A stretch of 64,000 nucleotides of DNA from contig OZ020488.1 in NCBI GenBank assembly GCA_963971405.1, positions 10,791,261-10,855,260 of the forward strand, in the 5' to 3' direction. The DNA comes from Psococerastis gibbosa (Eukaryota; Arthropoda; Insecta; Psocodea; Psocidae). The translations under genes and the position numbers were made by a program. The notes below the pieces were generated by a model. The model had not been told where the DNA came from and searched no databases. It worked only from the letters and a program-made list of their open reading frames with translations. Positions 28,573 to 40,500 of this stretch are shown in pieces (the stretch's first letter is position 1; the number at the start of each line of letters is the position of its first letter).

Positions 28573-31500
28573 TAATAAGTCTTTACCATATTATAACTTA
28601 ATTCATAATAGATAAGTTAAGTATCTACATAATAGTCTCCTTAAAACAAAACAAACGTCAATGACAAAATCACAAATGAAGTAAATTCGTCGGTGGAATG
28701 GCCGCCATAGCAAGAAAATTTAAATGTATATAAGAAGCAAGCGTGCATGTACAATGGTTTCTCATGCCGGCATTCGCCTGTTACCGACAGTGACTGGCAC
28801 AATTATTCTGCATTCCTCGCCCTCTTTATGAAGGCTAATAGACTACGAGTACCAAATTTGAAGTACGTACCTAACTAGTACCTACGGTAACGTGATTGGC
28901 CATTCACTGGGGTCAATCCACTATGATACACGTAGTCATAATAACCCTTTATAACAGCCAATTGGTCATCCCGGGACACTCAGGACTCGTTTTTTTGAAC
29001 AAAATCGAATTTCACATGATACTTTAGAGCTATAAAAAATACAAATAAATAAATCAATAATAATTCAAAAGAACCGGTCCGAGTTTAATCGAACATGCTT
29101 TCCAATTTACCAATTAGTAGGGAGAGAAAATTATTAATTTCATGGTAAATAATTTTGTTATGGTTAAATTTCGGATATCACGGGGGGGGGGGGGGGGGGG
29201 TGTCCACCTGACGTCACTCGAAGTGACGTAAATTCTAGATAGGACAGACCAACACATTACCACACAGCAATAATGGCAGGGCCCGCAATGCATTTCAGCG
29301 TGAATTTGCTTTCATTTTTTCAAAAAAACATTTTTTTGCGCAAAACCAAATAGTTTTTTGGGAAAGCAAACTCAATTTAACACCTAAAACACGCCTGAAG
29401 TTAGGAATCATCGATAGAAAGGTTCCGCAGAAAAAATATTTTTTAGTCATTTTTCATAAAAATTGAGTTATTTTTATTTTTTTTTACTCTCCGAAGCAAA
29501 TCTCAAGGGGCAAGCGACCCACCGCTTTTTATTAAAATTAATAAGGGCTACAATATATGTGAATTTAAAAGAACAGACAGACAGACTGATAGACATGTCG
29601 TAAAAACCACTTTTTTGGGTTCCTGGGATCTTAAAACGTGTAAATCCGTTGAAATCTCGGAATCGAAAATTTTGACCATCACAAAGCTTTCCTTATACTA
29701 CGTATAAATTGGAAAGCAATAAATATAAATAATTCTTTATATTCTAATGAAATGTGGCGATGCTATGACCAGATTGTCCACTTTCGATTTATTGTAAGAA
29801 AAGAGACTTTTCTGGCGATGTAACGCCCGATATTTCAATTTTGGCGATGTACTGGCCAGAGAGGTAATGCCCGGCGAGGAAATGTGCCAGTTGATATGAG
29901 TTGCCTATTTTTTCGCATATGAGTTTTTGATTGGATTGGACTGGATTCTTGTTTATCGATAGAAATAACACTTTGGCGTCAAACAATGCTTTTCACCCAT
30001 GTTAAATGCTCCTCTCTAGACTTATTTGTAAGAAAATCCATCTCCATGTTTTCCTTAGTCCAAAACGTGACAGCTCCACCTCAGCCAATCAGCGTCCGCC
30101 ATTGTGATCATGCGCCAAAAATAACAAATATGACTCCCCCATCCCTCTCAATTGCAAGTTAATGGGGATAAAGAATTGAGAGAAAATCGGTTTTCTAGCT
30201 CCCCTGAAAAGGCCAAACGGCAGCTCTTATGTGGCCGTCACTGTACTGTACATAGTTCGTCATTGCAGTGGCGGATTAAACAAAAAGTTTTGGAGGGGCC
30301 GAACCTATTTGAAAAGCAAGTGCTTCTTTCCGAAATTACCGTTACCACTAAATGTGTTATAGAATTCAACATCTGCATTCATAAAGTATCAAATAAACAA
30401 AAATATTACGCAACAAAACGGTTCTCCCGGCGAACACCACCCAACACATCCCTATCTATCATAGCTTTGGGTGCTTTGGGGGGGGGGGGCTATCCCCTTT
30501 AATCCGCCACTGCGTCATTCGCACTATATCTGGTGGTCTTGTCGTCGCTATCCACAACCTGTGACCCCTCTAGTAGCCTGCAGCACAGCCCTATCCCTGT
30601 CGAGACTTTTGACTTTTCAAGCGATGGTGGGCTTCGCCAATCTAAAAAACCTTGCAGATTATCAACAAAATTGGCTCGTCCGATACCTAATTGAAGGGTT
30701 CATTCGTGAGGTTGACCGCAGAGAAAATAATATAATAGTAGGTACGGTGGTGGGATTCCGATCGAAATCCGTTTAATTCTCGACTGACCTACCTCTGATG
30801 AAGGATTCCTTAGATAAAGTAACCGGATAGAGTGGTCGGGGAGCATTAGTGCGTGAAGTTGCCCATGTATCTGTCGCACATCGTGAGTTATAAGCCTAAT
30901 TGACATATCTGGGCTGTAAATCATCGACATCTCAATAAATATACATTTATATCTTTGAGCCGCTAATATTATTTCAACAGAGAAATGAAAAGAGGAATGA
31001 GAGAGGAAAGTTGAGGAACGAACGAGCGTTGCACGGGCTAAACATTCAGAAGGTTGTTGGTTCGAGTCCTACACTTCCTACATTTTCCGGCCATGCTTCG
31101 GAGGGCATGCCAGTTGAGTGTAAAGAGGGCTTTATAGCCTTAACTCCGCTAGGTTGTCTTAGTAATAGAACAAAAAAGTCCTTATTTATTTATTTAGAAG
31201 TTTTAAAACTTTAGAGTAAAGCCGTTGTTACGGGCACTTAGCGGTCTATACACCACCATTAGAAAACACACCCCATCCAGGGGTGGCCAAAATATAACGA
31301 ACCCGTGGCCGATCTAGTTCTCAATCCACTGCAAAGATAAGCTAACTTAAAATAACCTCCGTTCCCATCTAAGAAGATATTGCCACAGTCATTATACATA
31401 AGGATAAGACCTCATATCACTCATGCACGAGAAAAGTGACACATTCCTAAATATTGACTTTTGAGATAATTCAAATTTTAGTTCTGACCATTTTTTAGTT

Positions 31501-34500
31501 TTTACTTGTAGTACTAACGAGGCACTTAATTCTTTTGAGATGTGACAGTTTACTTGAAAGAAAAGTGTAATTACCACGTCAATGTCTGGAATGAATAATG
31601 TTTAAACTGTACTCTGTAGGGTGTATCCCGCACGCCTCTATGAAGGCCCTAATTGTATTTTTGTCTAATTATTGTATTTGTTGGAAATATAGAATTGTTA
31701 CTATTATTATTAATAAATTCCGAATTATGTCAGTATTGCCAAACCCGAAGTAGTCAAACTTGACAATGGATCACTGACAAAACGCAATCTTATGGAAACA
31801 AATTAAACTAGATATGTGACACTACATTCATAAAATTCGCTATATTTTCCTCGACATTTTTGTATAAATAACTCAATTTTGCAATTTTTTGAAATGTGTC
31901 ACTTTTCTCGTATGTTAAACATCAATAACTCTATGCCGATTTTGGTAGTAGGGTTGTTTATAGTTTATAAACAATAATTGTCACTCTGGCCGATAAACAA
32001 AATTAGGCTAGCGCGTTTATCTTAGCAAGAGCTACATGAATTCTTGCTGTTTCATAATTTTGTAAACAGCGGAGCATTTTTCTTTAGATTTCGCGACTAA
32101 TGAGAAAACAATATTTTGGCCACCCCTGGCTTCTAAAGATACTTGCTATCAAGCAAGGCTTTAGTGGAGTAAAGGAAGATTTGAAGTTGTGCCTAAAATA
32201 CATGTGCCAGTCATAGGATTATCACCATGAAGAGGAATGGCATTTTATCCTCCCCGTAAGGTAATATGACTACTGTATCACACTCCAACTCAGTGGCGGA
32301 TCCAGAAATTTCTCAAGGGGGGGGGGGCGCGAACCTTTTCTACTTGCGTATGTCGCGCAACGGCGTTTCTTTTATCTTCTGTCTTTATCGTCTAACACAA
32401 GGCGATCGTGTGTAATGGCAGTGCCATTGCAATATATTATCCTTAATTTAATCAAACAGATGAGACCTTAGAACAGTAAAATGAGCGCAATACTGAGGCT
32501 AGGTTTTTGCCCAGTTTTCTCTACAATCTCTACGCAACAATCCCCCAATTCCTAATTAAAATATTTAAATTTTGAAAGGCACAATGATTGAGCAACCACG
32601 AAATGCAAAATAGCCAAATAAGACTATCCGTACGTGCTACCCCTGAGGCCAACCAACTATATAGGCTATTGAAACCACGAGTATGACAAAACCTTATATA
32701 CTACGTGAGGTCTTTAATACCGTAATCAGGCATATAGGCCTCGGGTCGCATGTTAACTACGCTTAGGGCTATCCAGTCATTTCGTAATGACTCACGCCAA
32801 AAGTCAGGTATCTGGCATAAGACCTGGTCATAATTATGGGCTAACTCATCAAGAATGCGTCATATAGACAAACAGTGGCCAATATACATGGGTATTACAA
32901 AATTTTTAAGGCTCAATAAAATTGGTACCGATCCAATGCCTATAAATTTAATTGTGGGTCGCCCCATAAATTAATTGCTTTCCTGTTTATGCTAGTACGC
33001 TAGTATATGGAATGCTTGGGGATGGTACAAATTTTCAGTTGCGAGATTTCAATGGATTTACATGTTTTAATGTGCCACGACAGCAAAAAAATATCTTAGT
33101 TTTAAGAAATATTTGTCTGCCAGGCTTGCTCTTCGATTTGTGGTAAAAGTACTCGATGGAATTTGATGAAATTCGGTATGTAGATTGGAACAATTATTAT
33201 AGAGGGAGACGGGCGTATTCTCTATAATTTTTTTGGTAACTTCATTTTATAGTGTTATTTTATCCCCAGAAGGTACTAAAAAAATGTCATATTTTTTCAT
33301 TCACAAATTATCAAATGCACAAATGCGCTAGTCATTATTAATGTAAACCAAAAGCACTAAATCACTTTCAGGGGGCCAAAAAATCTAAAATAGAAAATAG
33401 TCCCTTCCCCACTACTCGTTTTATGGACAAAGTCCGATTTCTATTAAATATAGTTGATCCATAAATAAGAGTAGGTGAAATTGAAGAAATGCTCCAATAC
33501 AATTTGAAACACAGCATGTGGCGTCAACATAGTTTGGTCACAGGTTTTGAAGGTGTGGATCAAGCCTAACCTTGAATTTTTTTCTCACCTTCAAAAATTG
33601 TGGCCAAAGGGTGTCCGCGCCGGCTACATTCAATGCATCAAAATCAATATCAATCAATCAATCAATATTTCATGAGAAGTTCTACTTTGTACAAAAAGCG
33701 AGTGGTGGGAGTAATTTGCTCGGAGAGCTGCCGCCCTATACACTATGGCCATGGCGACTTGGGATTATTAACGTAACACCGGGGTTTATTCAATTGTTTT
33801 AAGCAAATGTGTGCAAAATGCGCGGGAAATTCAATTAAAAAAATTAATCCTCAGCTATAATTTGGGAGAATTTTCAATATTTTCTCTCTTAGGTGTAGAC
33901 ACGTTAATTACAATTCTTATTATATTTCAAAATTTCTATCTGTACATTTTAATGTTTATAATCAGTATTTCCTTCAATTAATAAAAAAAATGCAACCATT
34001 CTAATAATTTATTAATTTGAATTTCCCGCGCATATTTTAACACTTGACACCTTACTAATGCGGCATTAAAAAAGAAACCCCGGTGTTACGACTTACGTTA
34101 ATCGCAAATCGCCTAATATAGCTGCAGTTTCAGGTATTCCAAACGTGGACGGACTCTCTCAATATCGCCATACATACTTTCTTCCAGAAAAACACTTTGG
34201 AATAGTGTAAATCGTGCAGAGGGCCCCTTAGATTAACCATTAGCATGAGCCATTATAGGAAGTGGCAGTGGCGTAACAAATTTTTAGGGGGCCCGCACAA
34301 TTTATGTCATCAGTTATGCTAGGTCTAAACTTTCATTTTATTTTCTGAGATTGTGTTATTTTTTTTAAATGTTTATATATTTTTTGTCAAAAACTCCCCA
34401 AAATTTACGTATTTTTTCCCTTTCTGCAAGGGGCCCTCTTTGGCAGGGGGCCCTTATACCTTGTATAACTTGCAACTCTTCTGTTACGCCACTGATTATA

Positions 34501-37500
34501 GCTTAACAAAAATGGACCGGTCAGTTTTTAAGCCAACCTACAGCTCGGGGCAAGCATATCATTGATTTTCGTGAGAGCGTGTAGGAATGCATAAATAGCC
34601 ATGTTTTGTGTTGAGTGCAATACAATTTACATTTAGGTGCGCCCTCCCTATTTTCGTATTCCATAGGCAGCCCATCCTGACTAGGCATTGTGTGTGTACC
34701 TACTTCCGGCAGCGCGGGGTGGTTAGGTAAGCTTCCTGTCGCCACGTGCCGCATTCACACGATAGTGAAAATATTCCCACATAGTCCGCCATTGATGGCT
34801 GTTTCCCATGCATTAGATATTCACGATTTCAGTAATTGAGTGGCTTCAGATGCCTCTCCCAGCACAACAATGAATGATCGACTCGGCTTGCCTCTTTAGG
34901 AACTGTTTCAATAAGGACGTCTTGAGAGCACTCTGTCTTTTACGCAACAGCCATACTGTAATTTACGTTACACAAACAACGGCGCTTCACAGAATTGTAA
35001 GGAAATACCGAAACTAACATCTAAAGTTCTAAACCACTCAAAGACTGGACAAAGACGTACAACTGCGAGAGAACAATCAACCATAGGCATTTTGATTGAT
35101 ATGACTTTAATGAAACCTGACAAGATTCCTTTAGTACTGACGAATATTTCATATTTTATTATCTATTATATCCCCAAGGCGGCTATTCCACCGACCTCGT
35201 TTTTCATAATGCAAGTGCATGACGTGGTAGCAGACATCATTAATAAGTCTCTGCCATATTTAAAGGAGATTATAATGTAGATACTTAACTTATCTTCTCC
35301 ACACCCCTTAACCTTCTCCCCCCCCCCCTCTTCTTCTCTTGCTTCTTCTCTATTTAATTTTAAGCATCTATATATTAATACAATATGTTTGTTTTTAAGG
35401 TTAGCATGAAAAGAAGACTTTATAGTCTTATTGTTCGCCTTTTGTTTTGTTTTTATTCAATAAAGTCGTTTTCAATTCAATTCAATAAATTATGCTATAA
35501 GCCTATAATATGGTAGAGACTTATTAATGATAAAAATCTGCTGCCACGTCATGCACTTGCAATTATGAAAAACGAGGTTGGTGGCATAGCCGCCTTAGGC
35601 GCCCATTCCATTGACCGGCTAGGGCTATTTCCAAAAACAGTGACGTGGTAGCAGACATTCAAGACTTAGGTGGCGTTTCCACCGACCTCGCATTGCAGAA
35701 TTGACGGAAATGTTTATTTTCCTCTATGCTATAGTTAAAATTGATCAATGATCATACAGTAAAATCACAAACAAACAAACTAAAATTAAAAAATGGCGTC
35801 ATGGTATATGTTAAGTACAAACATTTTAATAGATTTCTATAAAAAGAAAAATTCTAATTTCTGTCAATGTCATTTGCATTCTGCAATGCGAGATCGGTGG
35901 AAACGCAACCTAAGTCTTGAATGTCTGCTACCACGTCACTGTTTTTGGAAATAGCCCTAGCCGGTCAATGGAATGGGCGCCTTACGGAGAGGTTGTTCCT
36001 TATAAGCGACACGGGAGAAAACTGATCAATATCAGTGACACTGACACACGGGTCCCAGGACCCGCTTAAGAATTCGATATAGGGCATGTAGGGTAAATAA
36101 ATAATTAAATAAATGCTGAATTTTTGTTCTACTACTAAGGCAACCTAGCGGAGTTAGTGCTATAAAGACCTCTCTTTCACTCCACAAGGAAGGCCCGGGA
36201 CTGCCTGCTTTACATGCCCTCCGAAGCATCGCCAGAAAATGTAGCCAGAGTGGGACTCCAACCAACAACCTTTCGGGTGAAAGTCAGAGGTACGGAATCC
36301 GAAGACTTGGACTTTCATCACCCGAAAGGTTCGAATCCCATACTTGCTACATTTTCGGGCCATGCTTCGGAGGGCATGCAAAGCAATCGGTCCCGGGGCT
36401 TCCTAATTGAGTGTAAGAGAGGGATTTACAGCCCTAACTCCGCCAGGTTGGCTTAGTAATGGAACAAAAAGTCAATATTTACTTATATAGGATAGATGGG
36501 AAATTCGATCCGGTCAAAAATAGTTTCTGGAATTTCTGGTGTCACCTGCCTGTCTTGTTCGACCAGGCTCGTATCTGTACTTGGTTAATTCATACTTTCG
36601 CCTGTTTCATTGCGTCAATGGTAAGCTTGTCCATTATCGCTTGTAGCCGGTATAGGTTGACATTGAGAACGTATACCAGTTTGCCAATGGCCAAAAATTC
36701 ATTCGGAAGCAATACAAATAATGTCCGAAATCCATGGGGTTGTTGGCATTGGACAAGGGGCTTATGGAACACTATTAGTAGGCCTGGGTCCATAAAAAGT
36801 CCTTAAAAAAAATTACAAAAATTCTTCGACCTGCAGCCTGATTGAGGCGATTATAATACAGGTATTTATTTAATCCCCTGGTAATAAAAATGTAAACAAG
36901 ATAATTTTATAATGGAAAGTGCTATTCAAAATTTGTTTGTTTACAGTTATAATCCTATGGTATTTATTTAACCCCGGTATTTATTTAATCCCCTGGTAAT
37001 AAAAATGTAAACAAGATAATTTTATAATGGAAAGTGCTATTCAAAATTTGTTTGTTTACAGTTATAATCCTATGGTATTTATTTAACCCCGGTATTATAA
37101 TCGCCTCGATCAGGCTGCTGCTAGTGAAAAAGACGTGGCAGGTCCCAAAAGTATAAAAAAAAAACGTGTCTCATCTCTCCCATATAAAGTTCTAGGTTCG
37201 CCCAGTTGTTGCATGAATGGGCAGACTGGGCTTGGGCTGGATGGATTCCAGCATGGGTATCGACGTGGCATTTGTTTGGTAGATGTTCTAGAATTCTAAT
37301 GACACTGCTTTCCATTTGTGGGTTGTTGTCCGGTCAGACCGGTGGTTGCCCTTTGTATATCTGTTTCTCCTTAGCCGGCTCATTGTTATGTACCCACTAG
37401 GCTATCGCCTACAATATCTTGCGACTTGCAGTTTACAACGAATGGCATGCATACGTAAACTTAGAGGTTTATAAAGTAGAGATGGGACATTTGCACCCAC

Positions 37501-40500
37501 CAAGGATATTTCTTCAATTTCTGATGCTATCCCTCACTATCACTCAACGAAAATTAAAAGACTGTAATTTCTTATGAATTTTAAGTTTTTACGCATAAAG
37601 GACATGTTGAGTAGTGGTACAGACTCCGATTTTCACCCGAAAAGTTGAAGGTTCGAGTCCATCACTTGCTACATGCTTCAGAGGGCATGTAAAGCAGGTG
37701 GTCCCGCATCTTCCTAGTTTAGTGTAAAAGACTTCATAAGAGGCTGACTCCACTAGGTTGGCTTAGTAATAGAACAAAAAGTCAATATATATTTATAAGA
37801 ATTCCTCCCCCGGTTTTCCCATAAATTTAAATCTTGTCGTATGTTGATTCTCCCCATTGCAAAACTCTTGACCAAACAGAGGAAAATTAAATAATTCATC
37901 TCGAGACTCACGAAAACACTAGAACCTGTACAATAATTGGAAATGAGAGTAGCCGAAACATTGTGGGAAAGCAGCACGCACATGCTCGCGACAAGGTGTC
38001 GACGACATTGGGAGCAGTTTGTCGACAAAACGACAGGTCATTAATTTGGCGACACCCGTCGAAATCCGAAAGCAAGACGCGGCCGGTTGTGTCTTGATTA
38101 ATTAACATTTTGCGCGGGACTTTCACCCGGTTTTGACGAGGTCTGGCGGCCATGTTTATTCCCGCTCTACATGAGAGAGCAAGTCCTCTCTGCTTGATGG
38201 ACTTGTCTGTGTTTACGACACTTGTTACTTCCAGTTGAACATGCAGATGCTGTGAAATTACGCGTCGACATTGATCAAGTTACTCAAGTGTTTTCTACCA
38301 ACTGTACGAAACATTTCCGCATCTATACTGTTAAGGGTGACTCCCACCCTCGTCGGTAAAGACATGGAATGCGGAATCTGAAGGTAGACGGTATGCATTG
38401 GAAGGGGAAAAAAATGGCCGCGGCACGACAAGTTAATCGATAGAGGGTCTAGGCTTGAGGTCTCAGGCCCCTATCTCTTCCCAGAAGCCGAGTTGCTGCT
38501 GACGGTTAAGAAACGGAAATTAACATACTTCGGCCATGTGATAAGGAACGAAAAGTATCGCCTACTGGACGAAATGAGCCAAGAGAAGATAAATGGACTG
38601 AGGGCTCCCGGCAGAACAACAACATCCAGGTTGAAAACCCTGAGTCAGTAGTTTGATAAAAGCACGACTTCCCTTTTCAGAGCAGCAGTCTTCAAGGTAC
38701 AAATTGCCATGATGATCGCCAACCTTCGATAGAAGAGGCAAAAACAATAGCTGCGAGAACCATGTCGACATATAATGTTTAATGAGTACAGCCGACGCCT
38801 AGGCTATAAAACAGCCTTCTGACACTTGGGACAATTTACCAAGGCAATGCTTCTTAGGGCTACTACGAGTACTTCGGAAATCCTATAGACCAGCGTTTCT
38901 CAACCTTTTTTACCTCACGCCTCACGGCACACTAACTGGCAATCCAATTTACTTACGGCACACTATGTTATTATCATTCCATTACTTTCAGTTAGGCAAA
39001 ACTAGAAAATAGTAATACATGGTATGTTTACTAGGTTAAACAAATAAAAAACTCCTTGTTAGTGGTAAAACAAATATTAACAAACAAGAAAATGTTTTTC
39101 AAATGTACAGTATATGTACATAAATTTTTTAGTAAAAATGAAATCTTCGTCTTTTTTGCGGCACACCTACAGACCCTTTGCGGCACACCGGTTGAGAAAC
39201 GCTGCTATAGACACTCGTTTCCGATGGATTGTTCATTAACATGGTAACAGCACACAGATGGCTCGTCTTTCCGACGACTACTATATACAGAATGTATGTA
39301 TAGGGAAATACTCGAATAAACCATAAGGTATCACCATAGCTTTTGCCAATAGTTTCTACACTGTTGAGGGACACAACTGATCCTTTGGTAAATTCTTAGT
39401 ACCCCCCGCACGTGACCCGATGGCAACCTAAATACCTGAGAGCGGACCTCTAGCGGGGACGGGTGACCCGGCAGCCTTCAATCAGCCGCAGTTACCTATG
39501 CATTATGCTAACGGAACTACAAAATCATCTCTCTTTACACATCTTCAAGGTCCGGCATGTGGGCCTCTTTTGTGCTTATCTTTATAATGATGTAGCCTTG
39601 CCACCGGCTGCAACTAACATCCGGGATGGAAGAAGAGTATGTAATATTTATTTTTGTTTTTGTATAGCTTTTCGTGAGCTTTAATTGTGTATACTCACTG
39701 ATCATTCTCGTCGAACCCAGTGTAAAGTGTAGTGTATGGGCGAAGGTCAATTAAGAAAAATGTTGGTTTCCGGACAGGAGTCAAAGGTTCCGAATCACAA
39801 ACGCCAGAATTTTTGTGGAATCTTATATTCAAGGCCGTAGCTATAGTATGGGATAAGCTAGTCTATAGTCCGAGGCTACAATAGTAGTTTATACCGAGCT
39901 TAAGAAAGCAAAACTGAATTCTGGTAAATACAATAAATACAACACTAGGTCATCGTCAGTCTATAGGCATGGAAAAAATTGTCTGCATCCTGACAATGGC
40001 CTAGTGCCGGTCACTTTAAAAATATTTTTAGTAATATTTGACAATGTTATTTTATTCTTTTACTAAGACGAAGTATTACAAAGTGACTGGAAAATATTAA
40101 TGAAATACTATTTCTTCTTCTTCTTCCCCCTTAATGCCGCGTGCGCAAAGTTGGGGGGGGGGGGGTCGCCCCGAACCCATTCCTGAACTCGGTCATAGTT
40201 TTCCCTCTTGCTCGAAACACTAAATCAATGGGGAAAAATCCGACAACTTTTTTGTTGGACGAACAGGGTCCGATATCTACTGCCGAGCAACCACTCCCTC
40301 GGTCCATTAGGCTAATCTTATTTCCATTGAAATTTTAGAAAACGCAAAATTTCGCCGGTATTGAGCTCTAAAGGCATGGCAGCACATTTAAGTTGACATA
40401 ACAATAGCACTTCATTTCTCTTGAAAAGACCATACCTGATTGGACTTCATGGTTGAGTTTTACACAGTAGTCCATGTTTTATTCACCTGGAATATGCTTA

